Origin: Loki-b32 sp964409945
GTDB taxonomy: Archaea > Asgardarchaeota > Lokiarchaeia > Sigyniarchaeales > SOKP01
Assembly: GCA_964409945.1 (NCBI GenBank)
Contig: CAYPFJ010000003.1
Span: 1-64,000, forward strand
DNA: 64,000 bases
Direction: 5' to 3'
Shown: one piece after another, positions 45,095 through 54,970 of the stretch
How positions within the stretch are numbered: position 1 is the first letter of the stretch
Layout of the letters: every line of letters begins with the position of its first letter
Made by a program: the position numbers and the translations under genes
Notes under the pieces: model-generated
Databases searched by the model: none
Told to the model about the DNA's origin: nothing
The model's input: the letters and a program-made list of their open reading frames with translations, nothing else

Positions 45095-46519
45095 TTAGAT
45101 AATTTTCCAGCGAGGTCCATTTGGTGTATCTTCAAGCTGTATGCCTGTTTCTCTCAAATTATCTCTTATCTCATCACTAATTGCATAATTTTTTTCTTTT
45201 CTTGCTTTTTCACGAATGCCTATAATTACATCCATTAGTTCATTTAACTTTATATCTACACTTTCTTCTTTCTTAGAGAAATCAAGACCGAAAATATTGA
45301 GAAGTTCAAGAAGGGTATCACGTGCTGTGACAAGGATTTCTTTTTTATTCTTCAAGGAACTATTGATTTTTTTAATAAATTCATAGATAGCTGCAAGAGC
45401 TTTCGGATTGTTAAAATCATCATCCATTGACTCCTCAAAATCACTCTTAACAGTTTTGATAGCTTCTTCAAGAGTTTCCTCATTTCCTCCAGAGGAATGT
45501 TCAATTGCGGTTAAACAATTTCTTATTTTTTCAATATTATTCTTAGCATTTTCAATAACTTTAGGATTCCAATCTACTGCAGACCGATAATGACCGGATA
45601 CGAGACCCATTCGTACAATAAGTCCACCATGTTCATCAATTAATTGTCGGGCTGTGACATAATTTCCAAGACTTTTACTCATTTTTTTTCCATTTAATGT
45701 TATAAATTCTGCATGCATCCACCAATTAACAAACTTTTTTCCAGTAGCGGCTTCAGATTGAGCGATTTCATTAGGATGATGAGTAGGAATATGATCAATT
45801 CCTCCACAGTGAATGTCTAACGTTTCACCTAAGAATTTCATGCCCATCACTGAACATTCAAGATGCCATCCAGGATACCCCTCACCCCAGGGTGAATTCC
45901 ATCTCATAATATGGATTTGATCCCCCTTTCGTGCGTTTAACCATAATGCAAAATCAAAATAATTTTTTTTCAAAGGATCCTGAGCTATACGTGCCTGAGC
46001 TTTCTCTTCATCAAGTTTTAATCTTGCTAATTTCCCATAATCTTTAAATTTCTTAGTATTAAAATACACATTACCTTGTACTTCATAAGCATAACCTTTT
46101 TCTATCAAAATTTGAATAATTTGAATCATATCAGGAATAAGAGCTGTTGCTCTCGGGGAGATATTTGGTCTTTGAATATTTAAATCATCAATTACTTGCC
46201 AGTATTCTTGAATTTGTTTATCAACAAGTTCCCAAGGATTAATCTTTTGTTCTCTCGCTCTTTTCTCAATTTTATCTTCACCTTGATCTTCATCATCTGT
46301 CAAATGACCAACATCAGTGAAGTTTTGGACGTGGAATACATCATAACCCTTGTATCGTAAGTATCTAATAACTACATCCCATGAACTATAAGTTCTTGCG
46401 TTACCGATGTGCACATCATCATATACAGTCTGCCCACAAGTATAAATTCTAACTCGACCTTCTTCTATAGGTTTAAAAACTTCCTTTTGCTGAGTCATAG
46501 TGTTATAGATTTTAAGCAT
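45095..46519 (-). CDS. cysS: Cysteinyl-tRNA synthetase
   Basis: This 474-residue class I synthetase charges tRNA-Cys. HIGH motif as HIGNAR (about 37-42) after YTCGQTVYDDV, zinc ligands including Cys28, HLECSVM and HHPNEIAQSEA, and the KMSKS loop GKKMSKSLGN (about 267-276). Full length, with a helical anticodon-binding domain at the C-terminus. It sits 77 bases downstream of ileS on the same strand. Confidence 0.96.
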   Translation of the reverse strand: MLKIYNTMTQQKEVFKPIEEGRVRIYTCGQTVYDDVHIGNARTYSSWDVVIRYLRYKGYDVFHVQNFTDVGHLTDDEDQGEDKIEKRAREQKINPWELVDKQIQEYWQVIDDLNIQRPNISPRATALIPDMIQIIQILIEKGYAYEVQGNVYFNTKKFKDYGKLARLKLDEEKAQARIAQDPLKKNYFDFALWLNARKGDQIHIMRWNSPWGEGYPGWHLECSVMGMKFLGETLDIHCGGIDHIPTHHPNEIAQSEAATGKKFVNWWMHAEFITLNGKKMSKSLGNYVTARQLIDEHGGLIVRMGLVSGHYRSAVDWNPKVIENAKNNIEKIRNCLTAIEHSSGGNEETLEEAIKTVKSDFEESMDDDFNNPKALAAIYEFIKKINSSLKNKKEILVTARDTLLELLNIFGLDFSKKEESVDIKLNELMDVIIGIREKARKEKNYAISDEIRDNLRETGIQLEDTPNGPRWKII

Positions 46520-46596
46520 AAAATAATAAAGACTAAGTAAAAATAAGAATTTTACGGAAGATTTTAAGATCTGTGTTCTTCTTTTTTAAATATAAG

Positions 46597-49461
46597 TTAA
46601 TCCTTTAACTCAATGTTGACCTTAACGATGGTATTTTCAATTTTTAAATCCTTTATAACTTCTTTCCCTTCCAGATTTTGAATGATTGAATCCGCTTGTA
46701 TCATCTTCTTTATTTTCTCCTTATGTTTTTCAAGAGCTTCTATTATCTCTTTATTACCTGTTTTCAAATACAAGTTAATTCTATTTTTCGTTGATAGATT
46801 GAGTTTTTTTCGATAATTATTCAAATGCCTAATTAAATTTCTAGCTATGCCTTCTAATTTTAACTCTGGGGTAATATTTGTGTCTATTTCTACTAATAAT
46901 TCAGATTCTTCTCCTTTTTCGATATGTACATTTCTCACATTTATAGCTTCTGCTATAATATCTAAATATTTCTTTTCAAGATTTGCTCCTTTTATTGTAA
47001 CCCCATTTAGAACCTGCCTAACTGGAATTTTAGAATTATCTCGTAATTCTAAGGATCTTTTTACCACTTCCATTGTTTGTTCCATGTTTTTTAGAACTTC
47101 GCTTTTAATCAATGTCTCATCAAATTCTGGCCAAAACTCTAAATGGACGGATTCAAAATTTGCACTCCCTTGTTCTATCAATTTCTTATATATTATCTCT
47201 GAAATAAAAGGAGTTAAAGGAGCTAAGAGTTTTGACAAATTATACAGCGTATATGACAGTGTATTCATCGCTGATAGTTTTTCATTTATAATCTCACTTT
47301 TAAATCGATTTCTACTGTGTTTGATGTACCACGTAGACAGATCCTCAATGAAATCGAAGAATAATCTACTCGCTTCTGCTGTGTCATAATCATTCATGAG
47401 TTGTGTAATATCCCGAATAAGTTTATTCAATAAACTGACAATCCATTGATCTAAAATATTATCTGAATGTGTTATATCAATAGTAATGTCATCAATATCA
47501 ATCAATGAATAGAACTTTAGAACATTAATTAACAATAAATTAAATCGTCGGTAAACCTGTTTTACAATTTCTTCTTTAAAATTTAAATCTTGTGCCCTCA
47601 TCAATTGGGATGACAAAAGATATACTCTTAAGGCATCTGCTCCATACTTTTCAATCATTACGTCTGGATCAGGGAAATTTCTTTTGGATTTTGACATCTT
47701 CGTTCCATCTTCAGCAAGTATATTGCCATTTACAACTACATTTTTAAATGGAATATCATCAAATAATAAGACAGATATTACATGCATATAGTAAAACCAC
47801 GCTCTAACCTGTCCAATATACTCAGAAACAAAATCACTTGGAAAGTTATGCTTAAACCATTCCGAATTTTCAAATGGATAATGTTTTGCAGCATATGGCA
47901 TTGATCCTGATTCCAGCCAACAATCAAAAACCTCTGGTACACGGGTCATTACTTTACTGCAACTGGGACATTTAAGATGGATCATATCAACTATATGTCT
48001 ATGAAGATCTAAATCATCAGGGACCTCTTCAACTGCATTTTCCTGTAATTCGTTAATGGATCCAATGACTTTAATTTGTTTACATTCTTCACATTCCCAA
48101 ATGGGCATAGCTGTAGCCCAAAATCTATTTCGTGAAATACACCAATCAGGAGCGGTATTCACTATACTTTCATATCTTCTAGAAATCTCTTTAGGATACC
48201 ATTTGATCTTTTCATTAGTTTTTAGAAGCTTCTGTTTTATTTGCTGAATGTCTATAAACCAGGCATCAAGAGCATTATAAATTAATGGAGTATCACATCT
48301 ATAACAGAATGGATAAGAATGTGAGTAGTCTTCTGAACTAAATAAAAGATTTCGTTGTTGCAAATCCACTAATACTTGTTTATCTACATCTTTAAACCAT
48401 AATCCAATCCAATTTCTTGGACCTTTGGCTAGATTGCCATGTTCATCAATATGCTGAATTATAGGTAAATCATATTTCTTAATCATTTCATAATCAAATT
48501 CTCCATAAATTGCTATGTGTATAATTCCTGTTCCCTCATTAGATAATACCTCATCACCACCATCAATAACAAAATGCCCTTTTTTGTTGGTATCAAGAGA
48601 AATTTGATATAAAGGCTTATATTCTATATTAAGTAGGTCTTTTCCTTTAAATTCATTAACAATTTCATAGTCTTTTTTGATTATATCCAGTTGGTTCTTT
48701 ATCAATATTAAATACTCATCATCCAGCTTTATCTTAACATAATCTTGCTCACTATTTACAGCTAAAGCTACATTTCCAATTAACGTCCAAGGCGTAGTAG
48801 TCCAAGCGGGAAAAAATGTCATTGATTCTTCTTTCAATTTGAATTTTACTGTTATTGATTGTTCACTAATATCTTTATAGCTATTATCCATCGAAATCTC
48901 GGAATTCGAAAGTGGTGTTTCACAACGAGGACAATAAAATAAAATTTTCTTACCTCTATACACTAAACCATCATTGTATATTTTTTTAAAAATGTACCAT
49001 ACGGTTTCCATATAAGTATTATCCATGGTTTTATAAGAATTATTGAACTCTATCCACTTACCCATTCGTTCAACGGTTTTTTTCCATTCATTTGTATACC
49101 AAAGCACTTTTGATCGACAGAATTCATTGAAAACATCTATACCCATCTCGTATATTTCATTTTTTTGCTTCAAATTAAGGGCTTCTTCACATATACTCTC
49201 TATTGGCAAACCGTGACAGTCCCAGCCCCATCTTCTCTCACAACGATACCCTTTCATTGTCCAATATCTCGGAAATACATCCTTAGTTATAAAACTTAAA
49301 ATATGACCATAATGTGGTAATCCCGTTGCAAAAGGAGGTCCATCATAAAATACATATGGATTATCCTTTGGTCTTTGTTCGACACTTTTTTCAAAAATCT
49401 TATTATCTTTCCAAAATTGTATAAGTTCCTGTTCTTTTTCAATATATGAAATAATTAACAC
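46597..49461 (-). CDS. ileS: Isoleucyl-tRNA synthetase
   Basis: This 954-residue class I synthetase has the HIGH-type motif GLPHYGHIL (about 47-55), the CP1 editing domain (about 180-400, TTPWTLIGNVALAV), the WCISRNRFWA block, a Cys-rich zinc region (CEEC, CPSC) and KMSKS as GTKMSKSKRN. The C-terminal anticodon domain is intact but slightly short compared with other archaeal enzymes (usually more than 1000). Probable TATA (TTTATAATG) lies about 50 bases upstream at 49509-49521. Read in the same direction as cysS. Confidence 0.96.
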   Translation of the reverse strand: MLIISYIEKEQELIQFWKDNKIFEKSVEQRPKDNPYVFYDGPPFATGLPHYGHILSFITKDVFPRYWTMKGYRCERRWGWDCHGLPIESICEEALNLKQKNEIYEMGIDVFNEFCRSKVLWYTNEWKKTVERMGKWIEFNNSYKTMDNTYMETVWYIFKKIYNDGLVYRGKKILFYCPRCETPLSNSEISMDNSYKDISEQSITVKFKLKEESMTFFPAWTTTPWTLIGNVALAVNSEQDYVKIKLDDEYLILIKNQLDIIKKDYEIVNEFKGKDLLNIEYKPLYQISLDTNKKGHFVIDGGDEVLSNEGTGIIHIAIYGEFDYEMIKKYDLPIIQHIDEHGNLAKGPRNWIGLWFKDVDKQVLVDLQQRNLLFSSEDYSHSYPFCYRCDTPLIYNALDAWFIDIQQIKQKLLKTNEKIKWYPKEISRRYESIVNTAPDWCISRNRFWATAMPIWECEECKQIKVIGSINELQENAVEEVPDDLDLHRHIVDMIHLKCPSCSKVMTRVPEVFDCWLESGSMPYAAKHYPFENSEWFKHNFPSDFVSEYIGQVRAWFYYMHVISVLLFDDIPFKNVVVNGNILAEDGTKMSKSKRNFPDPDVMIEKYGADALRVYLLSSQLMRAQDLNFKEEIVKQVYRRFNLLLINVLKFYSLIDIDDITIDITHSDNILDQWIVSLLNKLIRDITQLMNDYDTAEASRLFFDFIEDLSTWYIKHSRNRFKSEIINEKLSAMNTLSYTLYNLSKLLAPLTPFISEIIYKKLIEQGSANFESVHLEFWPEFDETLIKSEVLKNMEQTMEVVKRSLELRDNSKIPVRQVLNGVTIKGANLEKKYLDIIAEAINVRNVHIEKGEESELLVEIDTNITPELKLEGIARNLIRHLNNYRKKLNLSTKNRINLYLKTGNKEIIEALEKHKEKIKKMIQADSIIQNLEGKEVIKDLKIENTIVKVNIELKD

Positions 49462-49574
49462 CTAACTTGAGATTTTTTTATTATCATTAATTATTCTAAT
49501 TTAAATACATTATAAATAAAAATTATTTAACATTAGGAAGATTATATCGCAATTCTAAGTTATTTTATTCATGA

Positions 49575-49718
49575 AGTAGGATGTGGAGTAAAAGCTATGA
49601 GAATTCACTTCACAAATAAATGAAGTTAGATAATAATAATCGCGGATATGATCTTTATCATATTTTGTGCAAAACCTAAGAATTTAGTATTTTTATTCAT
49701 AGCATCCACATCCACGTT
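49575..49718. ncRNA. Candidate multi-hairpin RNA or leader upstream of ileS
   Basis: Ends pair in two blocks: GGATGTGG (49579-49586) with CCACATCC (49706-49713), and GCTATGA (49594-49600) with TCATAGC (49697-49703), enclosing three smaller hairpins: ACTTC/GAAGT (about 49607-49626), a 7-bp ATATGAT/ATCATAT stem with CTTT loop (49646-49663), and CTAA/TTAG (49677-49687). The arrangement suggests a folded RNA of about 135 nt. TATA-like sites exist on both sides, so the strand is open; a probable ileS promoter lies between it and ileS, so it is more likely independent than an ileS leader. No known family recognised. Confidence 0.5.
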
Positions 49719-49781
49719 ATATTTTAAATATAGTAAAATAATCTAAAAAATATTTCGATATTTTCTAGATTTATTTCATCA

Positions 49782-51770
49782 TTAATCTAAAAATATATAA
49801 TTATGAGCAATTTTTCTTTTGTCCCTTCCAGCAAGAATATGAATATGTTTGATTGTTTTAAGTGAGTCTTTACTAAAATTATCAATTGGGATATAGATCA
49901 GTTCGCGATTTTTAATTCCGGCTAGTGAGTAGAAATATTTACGAGGTGGTTCCTTTGCTACATAGGCTATGTACCTTTCTTTTGAATAAATAATAGCAGC
50001 CTTAAGTAAGCGCTCTGCTTTATTCTTAGTATCTTTGTATTTATAATCCATATGTGGATCAAAAATGGATCTTAGAAATAGTGCTGGAAAGATTGACAAT
50101 AATCCTCCAACTTCTACATGCGTAATCCCTGGACCAATAACATAATCTCCTGGATTTGTTGCATAGAAAGCCATATCACTCTCCCTCTCATGTTCTGCCC
50201 ACCAAGTCAATTTATACGGATATTTTTCTATTTCTCCATCATCCTTATCAAATATCACTACAATTGTATCGGTTTTACCTTGAATCTGTTGAATATTCTG
50301 CACATAAATCTTCTTTTTAAAAGCCCAATTCCTAATAGTTTCCTTAATTGCAATTCCATCCATTAAGCTAGATTTGAATTCTTCTATTTTAATTCTCTGA
50401 TTTTTTAAATTTTTAATTGTTTTTTTTCTTATAAAAGCAAAGTAGTCTTCTTCTAAAATATCTTCAGGAGGCCAAGAAACTGTATAATCTTTACCTTCTT
50501 CCCATTTATCTCGCCATTCACCTGGATATTTTTCTTCAGATTTTTGTTTTAAAGGTACGTTTTTTTCTTTTCCATAGCCATAAGGATGATGTCTTCTTAA
50601 TTTTATATACCGACCACTTGGATCATAACCACCTTCTATATTCATCTTCAATGTTTCATAATTATCACTTTCATCATCATAGGGATATTTTGTTGCTTTT
50701 TCCATAACTTTCCAAGCATAATCATCATCAATAATATTCTTTGAGGCAATTAATAATTGATACAAATTTGGTAATAATCTTTGTTCTGATAATGAGAGAT
50801 TTCTTGAATATTGAAAAAGAGTTTTTAATTTATGAAGATCTACAAATTCCTTGTATTCCTCTTCATACTCATATTTAGATTTTAATAAGATCTTCCTAAT
50901 ATTTTCAATCTTATTATAGGAATTCAGAACTTTATAAACTTCTTCGGGAGTTTCGATATTTTCTAATTTTTCTTTTGAGAACTTCTCTCGAAATTTTAAC
51001 CATTTATATGTATGATAGGGTAATTCTCCTAAAAGAAACCTAGCATCAGAACAATTAATATTGTAAATTTTTACATATTTATGAGGAATTAAATCCAATT
51101 CCACATCTCGAACTTTTTTTGGATTGTCTAAATAGTATCTCACGTCTTCCCAATGTGCCATACCAATAATAAGCAGAATCCTATGATATAATGGTGCCAT
51201 CTTTAAAAGATGAGCTGCCATATATTTTTCTCTAAGAATATCCTTTTCAATATAATCATAATCTTTATCAAAATTTTGTTGATTTTTGAGAAAATCCTCT
51301 AAATTTGTCTTGTCTTTAAGAGTTTCTTTTTTGTCCTTGAATTCTTCCGTAAAATGTTTTGATATTTGCAGATAAAACTTCTGAAGACCAATTTGATTAA
51401 TCGCGTAATCATCCGGAAGCTTGAAACTTGGAGGCAAATACTCAGAGACAGATAGATCGATGAATTCGATTGGAATATTGTGTTTGAGACCAATTCGTAT
51501 ACCTTCTATTATAGAATCTCCTGGATCTATTGGTATATAATTCATTCTTTTTGGATTTAATGTATCAGCATATCCAATTAAAGATAAAAAAGGTAATCTC
51601 TCAATTGCCTCTAATACTTCATCTTGCATATTATTTGGCAATTCTACAGCGATTACGTCTGGAAATACTTTAAATAAAGCTGTACGTACCAATTTCGCAA
51701 ATTCTATACGAGAATGAAAAGTTGGGATAACATAGATATTTTTATATTTTACATAAGGTTCTTTGATCAT
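49782..51770 (-). CDS. TraB/EreA-like domain protein with large C-terminal extension
   Basis: This 662-residue cytosolic protein has an N-terminal region (about 10-235) of the TraB/TIKI/EreA-like fold: VIPTFHSRIEFAKLV (with His), PDVIAVELPNN (Glu) and later IIGMAHWEDVRYYL, the His-containing strand near the domain end. The remaining 400 residues are charged and contain a late domain with NPGDYVIGPGITHVEVGGLLSIFP. The N-terminal enzyme activity (hydrolase-like) is inferred from family. In some bacteria related DUF5682 proteins are encoded next to MoxR ATPases; a MoxR gene is 1.5 kb away here. Function unknown. Confidence 0.6.
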   Translation of the reverse strand: MIKEPYVKYKNIYVIPTFHSRIEFAKLVRTALFKVFPDVIAVELPNNMQDEVLEAIERLPFLSLIGYADTLNPKRMNYIPIDPGDSIIEGIRIGLKHNIPIEFIDLSVSEYLPPSFKLPDDYAINQIGLQKFYLQISKHFTEEFKDKKETLKDKTNLEDFLKNQQNFDKDYDYIEKDILREKYMAAHLLKMAPLYHRILLIIGMAHWEDVRYYLDNPKKVRDVELDLIPHKYVKIYNINCSDARFLLGELPYHTYKWLKFREKFSKEKLENIETPEEVYKVLNSYNKIENIRKILLKSKYEYEEEYKEFVDLHKLKTLFQYSRNLSLSEQRLLPNLYQLLIASKNIIDDDYAWKVMEKATKYPYDDESDNYETLKMNIEGGYDPSGRYIKLRRHHPYGYGKEKNVPLKQKSEEKYPGEWRDKWEEGKDYTVSWPPEDILEEDYFAFIRKKTIKNLKNQRIKIEEFKSSLMDGIAIKETIRNWAFKKKIYVQNIQQIQGKTDTIVVIFDKDDGEIEKYPYKLTWWAEHERESDMAFYATNPGDYVIGPGITHVEVGGLLSIFPALFLRSIFDPHMDYKYKDTKNKAERLLKAAIIYSKERYIAYVAKEPPRKYFYSLAGIKNRELIYIPIDNFSKDSLKTIKHIHILAGRDKRKIAHNYIFLD

Positions 51771-51816
51771 TTGAAATAATAATACTCTTTCTTTTGTATC
51801 TAATTCAAGTTTACCT

Positions 51817-52374
51817 TTAGTTTTTTTTGTGTTTTCCTAGATATCTTGGTGTCTCTTTTAAGTATTCTTTATAAACATCACCGTATTTGGTGGATAAAAA
51901 TTTTTCCTCAAGTAAAACAGTCCAGTGAAAATAAGGGATAGTTATAATAAAATAAATTAAGAAAATAAAACTCCAGATAGATTCAGACCAACCCATTAAG
52001 GTCAATCCTAAATAATTAATTGTCGTTCCAACATAAATTGGATTTCTTGAATAATGATGAATTCTAGATGTAGTCAAACCCTTATTGTGGGCAAAAGAAT
52101 ACAATGCAATCTCTCCTATGATTAAGCCCAAAATGAAGAGTGAAAAGCCAATATAAAATAACAATCCATAATTAACGGGAACAAAAAGGCTAATAGCTAA
52201 ACCTCCAAAAAGCCAAAACAGAGCGATTACAACAATTTTTTTATCAGCAAATAAAAATTCTGGATCATCAAAAGGCTCCCCTCGTTTATGATTTGCCCAT
52301 ACTTGTGTTGAATATGCAATAACATAACTAATTCCATAATAAATCCATAAATTATCGAGAATTGACGTAATAAT
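51817..52374 (-). CDS. ICMT/PEMT-like membrane methyltransferase family protein, start unclear
   Basis: The conserved part resembles the isoprenylcysteine/phospholipid methyltransferase-like family: about five hydrophobic helices and the SAM-loop region RIHHYSRNPIYVGT followed by EEKFLSTKYGDVYKEY. It is a close paralogue of the next gene (52424-52981). The paralogue match runs upstream through an unbroken frame to 52374, including KRGEPFDDPE, but this part contains no AUG, GUG or UUG; the only such start (UUG 52164) would cut off the first two helices. A non-standard start (AUU or ACG near 52362-52374) or start-codon loss is implied. Confidence 0.7.
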   Translation of the reverse strand: MITSILDNLWIYYGISYVIAYSTQVWANHKRGEPFDDPEFLFADKKIVVIALFWLFGGLAISLFVPVNYGLLFYIGFSLFILGLIIGEIALYSFAHNKGLTTSRIHHYSRNPIYVGTTINYLGLTLMGWSESIWSFIFLIYFIITIPYFHWTVLLEEKFLSTKYGDVYKEYLKETPRYLGKHKKN

Positions 52375-52423
52375 TCACTCAAATTTTTCTTTGTTTATTA
52401 TCCTTTAAAAAAATTATAGATTA

Positions 52424-52981
52424 TTACTGTTCATTTTCTACTTTTTTTGCTTTTCCAAAATATCTTGGTGTTTTTTGTAAATATTCCTTATAAGAATCGC
52501 CATATTTGTTAGATAAAAATTTTTCTTCAATCAAAACACACCAGTGAAGGAATGGAAAGGTTATAAGGAAGTATATGAAAAATATAATACTCCAAATTGA
52601 TAATGACCAACCTATAAGAGATAAACCAAAATAAAAAATTATCCAACCTATATAATTTGGATTTCTTGAATAGCGATGAATTCTTGTTGTTGCAAGTCCT
52701 GCCTTTTGAGCAAAACTATAGAATGTCGCTAATACAATGATAAATCCGATAAAGCAGAATATTAATCCGATATAGAATTGAAGCCCAAAACTTACGGGTA
52801 CAAAAATACTAATTATAAATCCTCCAAAGAGCCATATCAAGGATAATATAAACATTTTTTTATTACTCATTAGTAATTCAGGGTCTTCAAAAGGTTCTCC
52901 TCGCTTTTTATTTGCCCATATTTGAACAACCATAGCAATACCGTATCCGATAGCATAATAAAGCCATAGATTAATTGACAT
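52424..52981 (-). CDS. ICMT/PEMT-like membrane methyltransferase family protein
   Basis: This 185-residue membrane protein has about five transmembrane helices, KRGEPFEDPELL near residue 26, and the family signature RIHRYSRNPNYIGW with EEKFLSNKYGDSYKEYLQKTPRYFG at the C-terminus. The family methylates isoprenylcysteine, phospholipids or unknown membrane substrates using SAM. No prenylated target is obvious: the GTPases in this window lack C-terminal Cys. Tandem duplicate with the downstream gene. Confidence 0.82.
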   Translation of the reverse strand: MSINLWLYYAIGYGIAMVVQIWANKKRGEPFEDPELLMSNKKMFILSLIWLFGGFIISIFVPVSFGLQFYIGLIFCFIGFIIVLATFYSFAQKAGLATTRIHRYSRNPNYIGWIIFYFGLSLIGWSLSIWSIIFFIYFLITFPFLHWCVLIEEKFLSNKYGDSYKEYLQKTPRYFGKAKKVENEQ

Positions 52982-53263
52982 GATTATTTAAACCAAATTG
53001 TTTTTCACTTTTATTTTTTACCCATAATCTATATATAACTTTTTCTTTTTTATTAATTTTTTTGAACCATAACAGCCTTTCTTCTATTTGAGAAAACGGA
53101 AAGCAGAATAAATTCTTTTACAAATTTAATTTATTTTTCTTTTTAATTGTATAATATCCATAAGATTAAATTTAAATTCAAAAGCTCATAGAAATGAGTC
53201 AATGATAAAAATTTTTTTCCAATGTGAAACCAGGAATTAAAGTATATATTTTTTTTAGGAATT

Positions 53264-54223
53264 TTAATCATTTGAATCTTTATCAGTCTTTTTTACAAAT
53301 TTATTATAATAATCATTAACTTCATCAAGGTCTCTAAATACTTTAAATGAGATTGATTCACTCTGTTTTTTCAAAAACTCTTCATAATTTCCTGGTAAGT
53401 ATTTTAATGCAGCTTCTTCTAATATTTGAATTACGACATTTTCTAATGTACTCTTTTCAATTATATCTTGATTTTCTTTAATCAACAACCTTGATTTAAT
53501 ATAATATCTTAATATATTAATCCCATCTCTAACGGTATAAGGTTCATCATGTACATGAGCGTTCTGAAGGAAATTTACGCAATATTCTAATATTTCATCT
53601 GAAGCAAATGGTAAATTGTACTTTAAAATTTTAAGTTCATCCATTTTATTCGGGAATTCTATTAAAATACGAGGATTCAATCTTGACATTATATATTCTG
53701 GGATTTCATATGTACTAGAATCAGCGTTCATAGTTACACATAACCGGAATTCAGGATGTGCATAAATTCTTACACCCGCAATAATACTTTCAACATAACG
53801 TCTTTTATCCATCAATGGTGCTAATGACGCCCAACTTTTTTCACTCATCCTATTTCCCTCATCCAGTAAACATACTCCTCCTTTTACCATGGCAGACACT
53901 AAAGAACTAGCAATATAAACTATTTTATTATCTGAAGCAATAACAGGACTGATTAGTAGATCTTCGGGGCGGGTATCCATTGTACATTGAAACATATATA
54001 CATCTTTTTCTAATCTTCTTCCAGTCGCATAAGCAAGTGTCGTTTTGCCTACGCCTGGCTTTCCTAAAATTCGAGGATTGAGAGGTAAATCATCCTTATC
54101 GACAACCATCCATGCTGCTTTTAATTGGTTAATTAAATCATCATTTCCAACCCATTGCATATCAACATGAGCTGGTTCAGATAAAAGTAATTCTATGTCT
54201 GAAATTGTTACTTTCTCGGGCAT
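53264..54223 (-). CDS. MoxR-like AAA+ ATPase
   Basis: This 319-residue ATPase is of the MoxR/dynein-type AAA branch: Walker A GKPGVGKT (54-61), PEDLL helix insert, Walker B CLLDEGNRM (Asp121/Glu122), sensor region CVTMNADSS and an Arg-finger area in YIMSRLNPRILIEFP. MoxR proteins act as chaperones that insert cofactors or assemble complexes, usually with a VWA partner; none is in the window. It is divergent from the GTPase cluster. Confidence 0.9.
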   Translation of the reverse strand: MPEKVTISDIELLLSEPAHVDMQWVGNDDLINQLKAAWMVVDKDDLPLNPRILGKPGVGKTTLAYATGRRLEKDVYMFQCTMDTRPEDLLISPVIASDNKIVYIASSLVSAMVKGGVCLLDEGNRMSEKSWASLAPLMDKRRYVESIIAGVRIYAHPEFRLCVTMNADSSTYEIPEYIMSRLNPRILIEFPNKMDELKILKYNLPFASDEILEYCVNFLQNAHVHDEPYTVRDGINILRYYIKSRLLIKENQDIIEKSTLENVVIQILEEAALKYLPGNYEEFLKKQSESISFKVFRDLDEVNDYYNKFVKKTDKDSND

Positions 54224-54399
54224 AATATTTCATATTCCTATGTACTAATAATGGTTATAAAAGTTCACTATAATTAATTTTTCGAATTAAAATTGATATA
54301 ATAATTCGTTGCAAAAACATAAAAATCTCTTCTTTAGCTCAAATATAAAAGAAATGAATCTATCTTAACTATAACATATTAGAAAGGATTTATCGAGTA

Positions 54400-54954
54400 A
54401 TGATGTCTGGGGATCATCAAAATTATATTGTACTCAAAATAGCTCTTCTTGGGGATATTGCAGTCGGAAAAACCTCTCTGGTTGACATGTATACCCAACA
54501 TCGATTTAAAGAGGATTACAAACCGACTTTAGGAGTTTCAATATGTGTGAAAGAATTAACAATCGAAAAAATAAGTGCTCAAATTCGATTGATCATTTGG
54601 GATATTGCTGGTCAAGAAAAATATGTTTTGAGTAGAAAAATGTTTTTTCAAGGAGTTATAGGAGCCCTTCTTGTGTATGATATAACCAGATATTCTACAT
54701 TTGAAAATATTGAATCTAAATGGTTAACAGATTTAAATAAATATGGTGACCAAGATTTAGCTTATATTTTAATTGGAAATAAGATTGATTTAGAAGATTC
54801 AAAAGTGGTTGCATCTAAAGATGGTGAAGCGCTAAGTGAGAAAATTAACGCAAGTGCTTTTATTGAAACAAGTGCTAAATATGGTGAAAATGTAGAAAAA
54901 TCCTTTGAAAAATTAGTCTTTCAAATATTAAAGAATGAAGGAATTGAAATTTAA
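54400..54954 (+). CDS. Rab-like small GTPase
   Basis: This 184-residue Ras-superfamily GTPase is closest in motifs to Rab/Ras: P-loop GDIAVGKTS (18-26), switch-I KPTLG with Thr43, DIAGQE (68-73, catalytic Gln72), GNKID (126-130) and ETSAK. No prenylation Cys at the C-terminus (KNEGIEI). First gene of a same-strand run: PPC protein 16 bases on, another GTPase 9 bases after that, then V4R. Divergent from MoxR. Confidence 0.94.
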   Translation: MMSGDHQNYIVLKIALLGDIAVGKTSLVDMYTQHRFKEDYKPTLGVSICVKELTIEKISAQIRLIIWDIAGQEKYVLSRKMFFQGVIGALLVYDITRYSTFENIESKWLTDLNKYGDQDLAYILIGNKIDLEDSKVVASKDGEALSEKINASAFIETSAKYGENVEKSFEKLVFQILKNEGIEI

Positions 54955-54970
54955 AAAAAGCTGAATAAAT

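Noticed and set aside
49575..49718. T-box riboswitch upstream of ileS
   Set aside because: No T-box bulge or antiterminator, and T-boxes are bacterial.
51817..52981. Isoprenylcysteine methyltransferases acting on the window's small GTPases
   Set aside because: All five GTPases lack C-terminal Cys, so no CaaX or prenyl target is present.
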